From Desulforapulum autotrophicum HRM2 (GTDB lineage: Bacteria > Desulfobacterota > Desulfobacteria > Desulfobacterales > Desulfobacteraceae): a DNA stretch of 64,000 nucleotides. The stretch is from the NCBI RefSeq assembly GCF_000020365.1, contig NC_012108.1, positions 4,720,001 through 4,784,000 on the forward strand. Reading direction: 5' to 3'. A model generated the notes under the pieces. It made no database searches and was not told the DNA's origin. It worked only from the letters and a program-made list of their open reading frames with translations. How positions within the stretch are numbered: position 1 is the stretch's first letter; every line of letters starts with the position of its first letter. Made by a program: the position numbers and the translations under genes. Below are positions 8,680 through 16,707 of this stretch, one piece after another.

Positions 8680-10020
8680 CTATAGCTTTTTCAGGAGCTG
8701 GTTTGCTGCTGTCAACAACGGATCCCACACCGGACCAAAGGGAGGGGCATAGGCAAAATCGGTCTGGAAAAAACCCTGTACATCCATTCGGTTGTGCAGG
8801 GCAACGGCCGGGGCGTTAATTCTGTGGGCAACCCCCTGTTCACCAACCATCTGGACACCCAGAAGCCGCCCGGTGTTCCTGTCGCCTGTCATGGCCGTAT
8901 AAATGGTTGTGGCGCCCCGCTGGGCATGGGCCTTTGAATTGTTTTTGACAACCACCTCCACCGGGTCAAACCCGGCTGCCACAGCCTCTTTTGGAGACAA
9001 TCCGGTTCGGGCGATCTCCAGGGCAAAGAGCTTGAAAACAGCCGTTCCCACCACCCCGTCAAGGCGGGTCTCTACACCACAGACATTATCTGCAACGGCC
9101 CAACCCGCCCGGTTGGCCCTCAGGGCCAGGGGGATCCAGCACCGCTGCCCGGTGACCACATGGATGGCATCGGCACAATCGCCTGCAGAATAGATGTCCG
9201 GATCCGAGGTTCTCAGCTGATCATCCACTGAAATGGAATCAGAAATGCCCGTCTCCAACCCAGCATCCCGGGCAAGCCGGCTGTTGGGTCGAACCCCCGA
9301 AGCCACGATCACCATGTCAGCATCAAGGGCCATGGTGTCACATTCTATCCGTAAAGCACCGTTGTGGGAGGTAATGGCGTCAATGGCATGGCCCGGGTGC
9401 ATGGCAACCCTGTTTTTTGTCAATTCGAGACTGACCGCCTGGACAAGTTCAGGATTCATCCAGGGTAAAAGCCGGGGCCTGGGTTTTACCATGGCAACCT
9501 CAATTCCCCTTGCTCTCAAGGCTTCACACATTTCAAGCCCCACATACCCCATGCCGATGATCACCGCTTTTTGTACATTTTTTACACCGATGAAATGTTT
9601 TATTCTTCGGCCATGGTCAAGGCTCTTCAGAGGAAAAACCCCCTGAAGATCAAAACCGGGAATGTCGGGCATAACCGGTCCGGCACCCGTTGCAATAAGA
9701 AGCTTGTCATAGGCCAGGGTAAAGGGTCTATCATCCGGCCCCATACCCCTTACGATCTTTGCCCCGGGATCAATGGATTCGGCACAATGGCCGAGCTTCA
9801 GATCAATGTGATTCTTGTGGATAAAGGTGTCAGCATCCCTTACCACAAGGGCATCAATCCCGGTTTCAGAATCTGCAATGTTATAGGGCATGCCGCAGGC
9901 GCTGTAGGAAACATCCATGCCCTGTTCAAGCACCACCACATCAAGATCCGGCGCCCTTCTTTTTGCCTTGCTTGCCGCGCTCATGCCGGCAGCATCACCT
10001 CCAATGATCAGAAATCTCAT
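8680..10020 (-). CDS. FAD-dependent pyridine nucleotide-disulfide oxidoreductase, CoA-disulfide reductase/NADH oxidase type
   Basis: This 446-residue flavoprotein has an N-terminal FAD fold (IIGGDAAGMSAA). Its single redox cysteine, Cys42, lies in SYSACGMPYN, the CoA-disulfide reductase/NADH oxidase signature. An NAD(P)H fold follows (IIGMGYVGLEMCEAL), then the ADxVIVASGVRPN and SAGDCAD motifs and a C-terminal dimer domain. It may reduce CoA-disulfide, persulfide/polysulfide or oxygen. A related gene at 43792-45147 has TGA where this protein has Cys42. Confidence 0.88.
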   Translation of the reverse strand: MRFLIIGGDAAGMSAASKAKRRAPDLDVVVLEQGMDVSYSACGMPYNIADSETGIDALVVRDADTFIHKNHIDLKLGHCAESIDPGAKIVRGMGPDDRPFTLAYDKLLIATGAGPVMPDIPGFDLQGVFPLKSLDHGRRIKHFIGVKNVQKAVIIGMGYVGLEMCEALRARGIEVAMVKPRPRLLPWMNPELVQAVSLELTKNRVAMHPGHAIDAITSHNGALRIECDTMALDADMVIVASGVRPNSRLARDAGLETGISDSISVDDQLRTSDPDIYSAGDCADAIHVVTGQRCWIPLALRANRAGWAVADNVCGVETRLDGVVGTAVFKLFALEIARTGLSPKEAVAAGFDPVEVVVKNNSKAHAQRGATTIYTAMTGDRNTGRLLGVQMVGEQGVAHRINAPAVALHNRMDVQGFFQTDFAYAPPFGPVWDPLLTAANQLLKKL

Positions 10021-10042
10021 GAAATCTCCTTTTCAAAAACGC

Positions 10043-10486
10043 TTAAAACTTTTCGTCCCAGTCAAATTCCCGGGAGGTAACTGCATCTTCAAGTCTGAGA
10101 ATTTTTCTTTCAAGGGTTGTGAACCGGCTATGAATGCTCCTTATGGCAGCTTTCCTCGAGGTCACATAGTTCTCATAGAAATCACCCTCAGCCTCGGAAT
10201 GGATGGGGGCCACCGGTTCGGGCTTGAGGAGGAAGGCTGCCAGAAAATAAAGCCCCACAACCGGCCAGAATCCGCTGACAAACAGCAGGAAGACCGCAAC
10301 GGCCCTCACCAGGTGAACTGACAGATCAAACCGATTGGCAATGCCCCTGCACACCCCCATGAGCACACCGCTCCTTGAACGAAACAGGTCTTGGCGCAAA
10401 CTTGTGAAATTACTGTTCCAGCGGGGGTGACGGCTCCTTGTTCCCGCCCGGCCACGTCCCTGATGATTAAAACGACCTTTTCCCAT
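10043..10486 (-). CDS. pspC: Phage shock protein C
   Basis: This 147-residue protein has a PspC domain: LFRSRSGVLMGVCRGIANRF, a hydrophobic segment (VRAVAVFLLFVSGFWPVVGLY) and a C-terminal cytoplasmic coiled region. PspC sits in the inner membrane and with PspB relieves PspA inhibition of PspF during envelope stress. The N-terminal 45 residues are basic and unlike enteric PspC. It follows pspB closely, in the pspA-pspB-pspC order. Confidence 0.9.
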   Translation of the reverse strand: MGKGRFNHQGRGRAGTRSRHPRWNSNFTSLRQDLFRSRSGVLMGVCRGIANRFDLSVHLVRAVAVFLLFVSGFWPVVGLYFLAAFLLKPEPVAPIHSEAEGDFYENYVTSRKAAIRSIHSRFTTLERKILRLEDAVTSREFDWDEKF

Positions 10487-10491
10487 GGTAA

Positions 10492-10734
10492 CTACACCTC
10501 CTTTTTCCGGCGTTCCATGAGAATGGTCTCAAGGGCATCCACCCTCTGTTCCATCCTGGAAAGCCCCTGGTAAATCTCCTGTATCATTCTGGCCTCTTCG
10601 TTTTTTTCATCCCGGTTTTCGGGGGAAAGACCGCCTTTTACCATCCGCAGAATCAGTATGATAGCACCACAGACAATGGCCAGAAAGACGAGACCACCGG
10701 CAAACATCAGGCCTAGAAAACAAAATCCCTGCAT
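10492..10734 (-). CDS. pspB: Phage shock protein B
   Basis: This 80-residue protein has an N-terminal membrane segment (LMFAGGLVFLAIVCGAIILIL) and a cytoplasmic helix ending in RMEQRVDALETILMERRKK, characteristic of PspB. It partners PspC. Its ATG overlaps by one base the stop codon of a 21-codon ORF that fills the gap after pspA, so it may be translationally coupled. Confidence 0.9.
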   Translation of the reverse strand: MQGFCFLGLMFAGGLVFLAIVCGAIILILRMVKGGLSPENRDEKNEEARMIQEIYQGLSRMEQRVDALETILMERRKKEV

Positions 10735-10799
10735 TATTTTCCCCCTTTCCGGTCCCGGAACACGACCAAAACCAGGGCAGGGTGTTGAACATCACCCAT
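10734..10799 (-). CDS. 21-residue ORF linking pspA and pspB
   Basis: Between pspA and pspB an ATG at 10799 opens a 21-codon frame (MGDVQHPALVLVVFRDRKGG, then K). It has a strong Shine-Dalgarno sequence, GAGGAGG, inside the last codons of pspA. Its TAA shares one base with the pspB ATG. It may be a real microprotein or only a translational bridge that delivers ribosomes to pspB, which lacks its own good ribosome site. Confidence 0.45.
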   Translation of the reverse strand: MGDVQHPALVLVVFRDRKGGK

Positions 10800-10801
10800 G
10801 G

Positions 10802-11476
10802 TCACACCTCCTCTTTTGGGTTGGATCCGGCAGATTTCAACCGCTCAAGTTCCTGCTCAATTTCATCGTCGGTGGCAAGGGATTCAAACGCCTCATCGAG
10901 AATTGGCCGGGTTCCAAAGTTGACAAGATCAGCCTCAGCCTCCATGCGGTTGATGCGATTTTCAAAGGCATCAAACCGGGCCAGGGTTTCAGAATTGTCC
11001 ATGCGCCGGATCTCCTCCTGGGCCTGTCGTTTTTTTCTGGCATGGAGATGACGCTGGACAAGCATCCTTTTTTTCTCCCTTGAGCTTGCAAGCTTTTCCT
11101 CAAGCTGCACAATATCCTCCTGGTATTGAGTAACAAGGCGCGAGAGCTCTTCAAGTTCTTCGCCCAGGCTGTCCACAACCTGCCCAAACCGCCTTCGCTC
11201 AACAAGGGCCTGCCTTGCAAGGTCATCCCTGGCCCTTGAAACGGCAAGTTCAGCCCGTTTAGCCCAAAGCGCCGTCTTCTCCTCTGCCCGGGCAAGATTC
11301 TGCTGGACCCTTTTTCTGCCTGCCATGGTGCCTGCGCAGGCAGATTTAAGCTCCACAAGTGTGTCTTCAATCTCACGGATCATGAGTTTGATTAATTTTT
11401 CAGGATCCTCTGCCTTGTCAAGCATGCCATTGATGTTTGAATTTATGATATCCTTAAATCTTGTAAAAATACCCAT
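10802..11476 (-). CDS. pspA: Phage shock protein A (PspA/IM30 family)
   Basis: This 224-residue protein is almost wholly coiled coil, with the PspA start MGIFTRFKDIINSNINGMLD and the EDPEKLIKLMIREIEDTL segment. PspA is the peripheral membrane effector that stabilises a stressed inner membrane and holds PspF inactive. A sigma-54 promoter lies just upstream and the pspF gene is divergent. The set is therefore a complete, classically wired psp locus. Confidence 0.95.
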   Translation of the reverse strand: MGIFTRFKDIINSNINGMLDKAEDPEKLIKLMIREIEDTLVELKSACAGTMAGRKRVQQNLARAEEKTALWAKRAELAVSRARDDLARQALVERRRFGQVVDSLGEELEELSRLVTQYQEDIVQLEEKLASSREKKRMLVQRHLHARKKRQAQEEIRRMDNSETLARFDAFENRINRMEAEADLVNFGTRPILDEAFESLATDDEIEQELERLKSAGSNPKEEV

Positions 11477-11514
11477 GGTGTTTCTCCTTTTGTTGGGGGT
11501 TTACCCCCCACTAC

Positions 11515-11530
11515 AGCAGGATGCGTGCCA
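11515..11530 (-). promoter_or_regulatory. Sigma-54 (-24/-12) promoter of the psp operon
   Basis: On the minus strand the sequence reads TGGCACGCATCCTGCT, with TGGCAC, five bases, then CTGC. The invariant GG (-24) and GC (-12) are correctly spaced. It lies 39 bases before the pspA start codon, and the gene for its likely activator PspF begins on the other strand at 11697. Confidence 0.85.
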
Positions 11531-11696
11531 TTGCCTTGGGAAATACCCTGGTCAAGTCCTTCTGTCGTGAAACCCACTGCAATCACGGGGCCATCAGGAC
11601 ATGGTCGGTGCCAAAACGGCGTTGACGGGCCATGGAGACAAATGGTAATATCGACCAATATACAGTATAGCAAACCAATAAAAGGTTAAAAGAGCC

Positions 11697-12722
11697 ATGA
11701 GCCACACCTATTCATCTTTAAAGTCCACCCCCCGTGAGGCCCTTGGCCAGTCAGAGGCCTTCCTCGACTTCCAGGAGCGACTCGCCCGGGTTGCTCCCAT
11801 TGACCGACCGGTTCTTCTGCTTGGAGAGCGGGGAACCGGTAAGGAGCTTGCCGCAACACGCCTTCACTTTCTCTCCCATCGCTGGCAGGGTCCGTTTATC
11901 ACCCTTAATTGTGCATCCCTTGCCCCAGCCCTTGTGGAGGCTGAACTGTTCGGCCACGAAAGGGGTGCATTTACCGGGGCTGACAAGCGCCGCACAGGCC
12001 GCTTTGAAGCCGCAAACACCGGCACCCTTTTCCTGGATGAAATCGGTGCCATCCCCATTGAAACCCAGGAAAAGATTCTGCGGGTGGTCGAATACGGCAG
12101 GTTTGAGCGGGTGGGCAGCTCATCGCCCATTGAAGTGGATGTCAGAATTATCAGCGCCACCAATGCCAACCTTGTCCAAAGGTGCGAAACAGGACAGTTC
12201 AAGCCGGATCTCCTTGACCGACTCAGCTTTGAAGTGTTGTTTCTTCCACCCCTGCGCAACCGGTCCGGGGATATCCGCCTCCTTGCTGACCACTTTGCCA
12301 GGGAGATGGCCAGGGAACTAGACAGAACAGAGCCGCCCCGGTTTTCAAACGAGGCTGCAGCCCTTCTTGAGGCCTATCCCTGGAAGGGAAATGTCAGAGA
12401 GCTTAAAAACGTAGTCGAACGGGCCGTTTACCGTTCCAGCCATCATACCATCCGGGAAATCATTTTCAACCCCTTTTCCTCTCCCCATGGCAGTTTGCCA
12501 GACCCGCCCGTCCCTGTAAAAGAGACAATGGATCAACAGGAAGTTCCGGACATTTTCCCCGATTTTACAACCATGCCCCTTAAATCGGCCGTGGCAACCC
12601 TGGAGAAACTTCTTTTAGAACGGGCCCTTGCCAAGTCCAGGCACAATCAGAGACGTGCCGCAGCACTTCTGCATCTCTCCTATGACCAGTTAAGGGGGCT
12701 TATTCGAAAACATCAACCTTGA
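11697..12722 (+). CDS. pspF: Psp operon activator PspF (sigma-54 enhancer-binding protein)
   Basis: This 341-residue AAA+ activator has no receiver domain, as in PspF. Walker A is GERGTGKE at residues 43-50, the sigma-54-contacting GAFTGA loop is at 88-93, and GTLFLDEIG is Walker B. A C-terminal Fis-type HTH (NQRRAAALLHLSYDQL) binds upstream activator sites. It is divergent from pspABC, whose promoter is of the sigma-54 type. PspA binding to the AAA+ domain would keep it silent until membrane stress. Confidence 0.92.
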   Translation: MSHTYSSLKSTPREALGQSEAFLDFQERLARVAPIDRPVLLLGERGTGKELAATRLHFLSHRWQGPFITLNCASLAPALVEAELFGHERGAFTGADKRRTGRFEAANTGTLFLDEIGAIPIETQEKILRVVEYGRFERVGSSSPIEVDVRIISATNANLVQRCETGQFKPDLLDRLSFEVLFLPPLRNRSGDIRLLADHFAREMARELDRTEPPRFSNEAAALLEAYPWKGNVRELKNVVERAVYRSSHHTIREIIFNPFSSPHGSLPDPPVPVKETMDQQEVPDIFPDFTTMPLKSAVATLEKLLLERALAKSRHNQRRAAALLHLSYDQLRGLIRKHQP

Positions 12723-12807
12723 AAAAGCGTCCAAATATGATTAAGATGTATGATATGTATACGCCAGACCAATTCATAGACCAGCACATTTAAGGGGAAC
12801 GCTGCAC

Positions 12808-13506
12808 ATGTTCACAGAAACTGTAACCTTCCAGGCAGCCTTCGTGGCAGGCCTGCTGTCGTTTTTTTCACCGTGCATCCTGCCCCTGATTCCCGCCTAT
12901 TTTACCTTTATCACAGGACTTTCCCTTGACGAACTGACCCTGGATCTCAAAGAAACCCGGAAAAAGGTGATGCTCTCAACCCTGGCCTATGTGTGCGGAT
13001 TCTCCTTTGTGTTTATTCTGCTTGGGGCATCTGCCTCTTTCCTCGGCAGCTTCATGGCAAAATATACCTGGCTTGTGCGTTACCTGGGCGGCGCCATTGT
13101 AATCGTTTTTGGCCTCCACCTGCTTGGCATCATCAACATCAAGGGACTCAACTTTGAACGAAAGATCCACCTGGACCAAAAGCCTGTCCATCTCATGGGC
13201 ACCTTTGTCATCGGCATGGCATTTGGCGCAGGCTGGAGTCCCTGCATCGGGCCCCTCCTTGGATCAATCCTCATTGTTGCTGGAAACCAGGAAACAGTTG
13301 TCAAGGGGATGGCTCTTTTGGGCGTTTACTCAGCAGGACTTGCCCTGCCCTTTATCCTGATCTCCTTGTTTATAAACCGCCTCCTTGAAATAATGAAGCG
13401 GGCCACACGGGTCATATCATACATCAACAAAATATCCGGCATTCTTCTGATCGCCCTTGGGCTCCTGCTCATCACAGATCGCTTCAGAATTCTTGCCGGG
13501 TTATAA
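12808..13506 (+). CDS. ccdA: CcdA-type thiol transporter (DsbD membrane domain)
   Basis: This 232-residue protein has six hydrophobic helices. The two conserved redox cysteines lie in symmetrical motifs, FFSPCILPLIP near residue 25 and WSPCIGPLLGS near residue 148. CcdA carries electrons from cytoplasmic thioredoxin across the membrane to periplasmic thiol proteins, for example for cytochrome c maturation. The next gene encodes a secreted thioredoxin, a likely partner. An organism with c-type cytochromes needs such a system. Confidence 0.92.
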   Translation: MFTETVTFQAAFVAGLLSFFSPCILPLIPAYFTFITGLSLDELTLDLKETRKKVMLSTLAYVCGFSFVFILLGASASFLGSFMAKYTWLVRYLGGAIVIVFGLHLLGIINIKGLNFERKIHLDQKPVHLMGTFVIGMAFGAGWSPCIGPLLGSILIVAGNQETVVKGMALLGVYSAGLALPFILISLFINRLLEIMKRATRVISYINKISGILLIALGLLLITDRFRILAGL

Positions 13507-13525
13507 GCAAAAGGACCAATTCAAC

Positions 13526-13981
13526 ATGAAACAAAAAATCCTGAACACACTCCTGGCAGTGGTGTTTTTTGCCATTTTCCTCCCTGCTGCAGTCTCCGCC
13601 CAGGAAATTTCCTGGCAGAAATTTGACAGGGGTATGGCCATGGCAAAGGAACAGGACAAAAACGTTTTCCTATACTTCCACGCAGAGTGGTGCTCCTACT
13701 GCAAAAAAATGGAACGAACCACCTTTAAAAAATCAAAGGTCATCGACTACATCAACGAAAACTTCATCGCCATCAAGGTTGATTCAGACAGGGAGCAGAA
13801 GATTTCCGAGACCTATAATGTTCGCGGGTTGCCAACCCTCTGGTTCCTGAAATCCGACCATACCCGGATCAGCAATCTGCCCGGCTATATTGATGCAAAA
13901 ACCTTTGGTAACATCTTAAGATTTATCAACACCGACAGTTATGAACAGATGAGCTACAACGACTTCAAAAAGACACTATAG
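13526..13981 (+). CDS. Secreted thioredoxin-fold protein
   Basis: The ATG at 13526 gives 151 residues. A signal peptide covers residues 1-25 (hydrophobic core, cleavage after AVSA). A thioredoxin fold of the DUF255/thioredoxin_7 kind follows, with the active site AEWCSYCKK (Cys56, Cys59) and cis-Pro in VRGLPTLW. It starts 19 bases after ccdA and is probably its periplasmic redox partner. It may reduce apocytochrome or other Cys proteins. Confidence 0.88.
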   Translation: MKQKILNTLLAVVFFAIFLPAAVSAQEISWQKFDRGMAMAKEQDKNVFLYFHAEWCSYCKKMERTTFKKSKVIDYINENFIAIKVDSDREQKISETYNVRGLPTLWFLKSDHTRISNLPGYIDAKTFGNILRFINTDSYEQMSYNDFKKTL

Positions 13982-13996
13982 AAAGGAGTTTACGCC

Positions 13997-14188
13997 ATGC
14001 CAATCTATGAATACAGATGTGAGCGCTGCAACGCAACCTTTGAAAAGCTTATCTTCAAGGGAGAGGAAAACAGGGTAAAATGCCCTGAATGCGGCAGCAA
14101 AGCGGTTAAAAAGCTCATGAGTGCGGCAAGTTTCATGGGTCCAAGTATCGGCACCTGTGCAGCAGATGCCCCCAAGGGTTTTTCCTGA
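13997..14188 (+). CDS. FmdB-family zinc-ribbon protein
   Basis: This 63-residue protein begins MPIYEYRCERC and has two CxxC knuckles (Cys8/Cys11 and Cys29/Cys32) that make a zinc ribbon of the FmdB type. Family members are often called putative regulators, but their role is unclear. AAAGGAG precedes the start. It ends the ccdA-thioredoxin run and is followed by a terminator-like hairpin. Confidence 0.85.
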   Translation: MPIYEYRCERCNATFEKLIFKGEENRVKCPECGSKAVKKLMSAASFMGPSIGTCAADAPKGFS

Positions 14189-14241
14189 GCCGGCTGATGC
14201 TGCCAGAGCGGTCAGCTCTGGATCAAAACCAAAGAAAAACC

Positions 14242-14275
14242 GTGGGAAGGGAATGACGTCATCCCCTTCCCGCAC
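14242..14275 (+). terminator. Terminator-like hairpin after the ccdA-fmdB group
   Basis: A long G/C-rich stem (GGAAGGG paired with CCCTTCC, extended by ATGACGTCAT at the tip) with a small bulge ends in TATTT. An additional perfect 7-bp hairpin lies at 14203-14221. Confidence 0.6.
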
Positions 14276-14323
14276 TATTTAAAACAATCAAAACAACAGA
14301 CGAGACAAGGTAAAGGAGAAATA

Positions 14324-14830
14324 ATGATTCAGCTCGACACCACCATGGGAGAAATCCTGATTGAACTTGACGAGGAAAAGGCCCCGAAAACCTGCGCTAA
14401 CTTTCTTGAATACGTAAATGCCGGCCACTATGACGGAACCATCTTCCACAGGGTGATCAACGGCTTCATGGTCCAGGGCGGCGGCATGACCGAAGATATG
14501 GTTGAAAAGCCCACCAACCCGGCCATTGAAAATGAGGCAGATAACGGCCTTTGCAATGCCCCCTACACCATTGCCATGGCAAGAACCATGGATCCCCACA
14601 GTGCAACAGCCCAGTTTTTCATCAATGTAAAGAAAAACGACATGCTTGACTTTAAGTCCAAGACACCCCAGGGATGGGGATATGCTGTTTTTGGAAAGGT
14701 AGCCAAGGGCCATGGCGTCATCAACAAGATCAAGGCGGTTGCCACTGGCAATAAAGCCGGCCATGGCGATGTGCCCAAGGATCCCATAACCATCCTAAAG
14801 GCACAGGTTGTTAATGGGGATCAGGCCTAA
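14324..14830 (+). CDS. Cyclophilin-type peptidyl-prolyl isomerase
   Basis: This 168-residue protein begins IQLDTTMGEILIELDEEKAP, the usual start of short bacterial cyclophilins. It contains the active-site segment FHRVINGFMVQGGG and the ligand-pocket residues in SATAQFFINV. No signal peptide is seen, so it should be cytoplasmic, like PpiB. AAAGGAGAA precedes the ATG. It appears to be a single-gene unit. Confidence 0.93.
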   Translation: MIQLDTTMGEILIELDEEKAPKTCANFLEYVNAGHYDGTIFHRVINGFMVQGGGMTEDMVEKPTNPAIENEADNGLCNAPYTIAMARTMDPHSATAQFFINVKKNDMLDFKSKTPQGWGYAVFGKVAKGHGVINKIKAVATGNKAGHGDVPKDPITILKAQVVNGDQA

Positions 14831-15010
14831 AAGGCCTAAACATTTGGTGCCGGAATGGACAGGGCAACCGATATCGCGGGCATCTTTGCTGCAGGCATGG
14901 CCGGGACAACCATGGCCTGCCTGCTCCGGCAGCTGTTTCTTGTCAAACTTAAGGCAGGCTTTTCCAGACCCTTGAAAAGGCCTTTGACCTGACCATAGCG
15001 GGGAAAAACG

Positions 15011-15289
15011 ATGAAATCAATCCTGGCAGATTACGACAAAGACAACCAGAAGGTAACTGTGGGTACAAACGCTGAACCTGAAGATTGGGTAAAGGTATGC
15101 ACCCGTTTCAACGATGATGTCCACCGCATCAGAGATGTCACAGACATTGAGGGGTTCACCGCACTCTACCAGTGTTTTGACGACGACAACCGGTCGATTT
15201 TCTACCTTGTAAACGAGGACAAGAGCCTGTTCCGGCTCAGGCGAAAACGCTTTCTGGAAAATATTGGGACTGGCGGCAAAAAAGGCTAA
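15011..15289 (+). CDS. Conserved-looking small protein of unknown function
   Basis: I do not recognise this 92-residue protein. It is acidic in the middle (DDDNR) and basic at the C-terminus (RLRRKRF), without signal peptide or membrane segment. Its codon use looks normal for the window. Its TAA stop interlocks with the TAG stop of convergent serB (four bases shared: CTAA). A start at ATG 15011 is weakly supported by GGGG upstream. Confidence 0.6.
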   Translation: MKSILADYDKDNQKVTVGTNAEPEDWVKVCTRFNDDVHRIRDVTDIEGFTALYQCFDDDNRSIFYLVNEDKSLFRLRRKRFLENIGTGGKKG

Positions 15290-16509
15290 CCCAATCCGTT
15301 GTTAAACTCACGTTCATGCATGCCCATGAGATACAAGAGCCCGTCAAGCCCAACGCTTGAGATCGCATTGCTTGCCCTTTCTCTGACAATGGGTTTGGCA
15401 TGGAAGGCAACACCTAAGCCTGCAATACTGATCATGGGAAGATCATTGGCCCCGTCTCCCACGGCAATGGTCTGCTCAATGGAAATATGCTCCTTCTGGG
15501 CAAGTGCCTTGAGGAGCAAAGCCTTTTTTTCACCGTCAATGATTTCGCCTGCCACTTCTCCTGTGACAACACCGTCCCGGATCACAAGCTCATTGGCATA
15601 GACATAGTCAAATCCGAGTTGTTCTTTAAGATAGTCGCCGACAAAGGTAAATCCGCCCGAAAGAATGCCAAGCTTGTATCCAAGTCCCTTAAGAGTTGCA
15701 GTCACAAGGCCCACCCCTTCGGACAGGGGAAGATTTTTAGTGATATTGAGAAGTTCACTCTGTTTGAGCCCCTTCAGAAGCGCCACCCGCTTTCTGAAGC
15801 TCTCTTTAAAATCGATCTCACCGGCCATGGCCGAATGGGTAATCCGAGCAACTTCGTCCCCCACCCCGGCAATTTTTGCAAGTTCGTCGATCACCTCAGT
15901 CTGGATCAGGGTCGAATCCATGTCAAAAACCACAAGCTTGCGGTTCCGACTGTAAATGTTGTCCACATGAAAGGAGATATCAATTCCCATATCCCTGGAG
16001 ATCTCCATGAAACGGCCCCGCATGGCCCTTATGTTCACAGGTTTCCCACTCACACAAATCTGAATACTCGCCCTTGGATTTACAGGCTCGCTCATAAGGG
16101 AAATCCTGCCCGTCAAACGGGTGATACCGTCAATATTGAGTTCATTTTCCGCCACCACCGACGCTACACTTGAAATCTGGCGTGCCGTGATCTTCTTGCC
16201 AAGTAAGGTGATAATCCGCCTTTCCAGACCCTGGGCCTTGACCCAGTTCTCGTAGGATGCCCCGTCAACGGGTTTGACCTTAATGGCAAGCCCCATTTGA
16301 TGGCCCTCAAACAGCAGGTCTTTAAAAATGGCAGAAAAATCATCGGCCCTTGGGATTTCCACAAGGATTCCAAGGGTGATGTAATCATGGATCACAGCCT
16401 GGCCAATATCAAGGACATTGGCGTTATACTCGGCAAGAATGGCTGCAAACTTTGAATCAAGCCCTTTTCTGTCCCGGCCAGAGATGTTGATCAATACTGT
16501 TTTACCCAT
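15286..16509 (-). CDS. serB: Phosphoserine phosphatase with N-terminal ACT domains
   Basis: The ATG at 16509 (AAAGGG upstream) gives 407 residues. Residues 1-170 hold ACT-type regulatory folds starting TVLINISGRDRKGLDSKF. The C-terminal HAD phosphatase has motif I DMDSTLIQTE, motif II LSGGFTF and motif III VGDGANDLPM. It converts phosphoserine to serine, the last step of serine synthesis. An open frame continues 35 codons upstream but overlaps the likely promoter area. The double-ACT form is common in deltaproteobacteria and mycobacteria. Confidence 0.93.
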   Translation of the reverse strand: MGKTVLINISGRDRKGLDSKFAAILAEYNANVLDIGQAVIHDYITLGILVEIPRADDFSAIFKDLLFEGHQMGLAIKVKPVDGASYENWVKAQGLERRIITLLGKKITARQISSVASVVAENELNIDGITRLTGRISLMSEPVNPRASIQICVSGKPVNIRAMRGRFMEISRDMGIDISFHVDNIYSRNRKLVVFDMDSTLIQTEVIDELAKIAGVGDEVARITHSAMAGEIDFKESFRKRVALLKGLKQSELLNITKNLPLSEGVGLVTATLKGLGYKLGILSGGFTFVGDYLKEQLGFDYVYANELVIRDGVVTGEVAGEIIDGEKKALLLKALAQKEHISIEQTIAVGDGANDLPMISIAGLGVAFHAKPIVRERASNAISSVGLDGLLYLMGMHEREFNNGLG

Positions 16510-16640
16510 CAAAGATACCCTTTGTTCATTAACCGCTTTTATATTCAGCCCTCCAATGATTTTCCAGGAATCGAAAAACCTTTTCCATATAGTATGCCCA
16601 GGAACAATACTCAAGGGGAAACAGTTTTTTTAAAATCATA

Positions 16641-16669
16641 TTGACCCTGGAAAGCCACATCGATATAAT
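16641..16669 (+). promoter_or_regulatory. Near-consensus sigma-70 promoter of the TrmB-aminotransferase operon
   Basis: TTGACC at 16641-16646 and a perfect TATAAT at 16664-16669 are 17 bases apart, 38 bases before the TrmB start codon. It is the best match to the sigma-70 consensus that I found in the window. Confidence 0.8.
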
Positions 16670-16689
16670 GTTGCTATCGTAGTAGCAAC
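16670..16689. promoter_or_regulatory. Operator-like inverted repeat over the transcription start
   Basis: GTTGCTA and TAGCAAC form a perfect 7-bp inverted repeat with a 6-base spacer, beginning directly after the TATAAT box. A repressor here would block transcription initiation. The adjacent TrmB-family gene makes autoregulation likely. Confidence 0.6.
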
Positions 16690-16707
16690 AAAATAAAAAG
16701 GAGTGAG

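Noticed and set aside
14855-14992. 45-codon frame (MDRATDIAGIFAAGMAGTTM...) between cyclophilin and the small unknown gene
   Set aside because: It has no ribosome site and only a hydrophobic start; too weak to call, though it could be a remnant.
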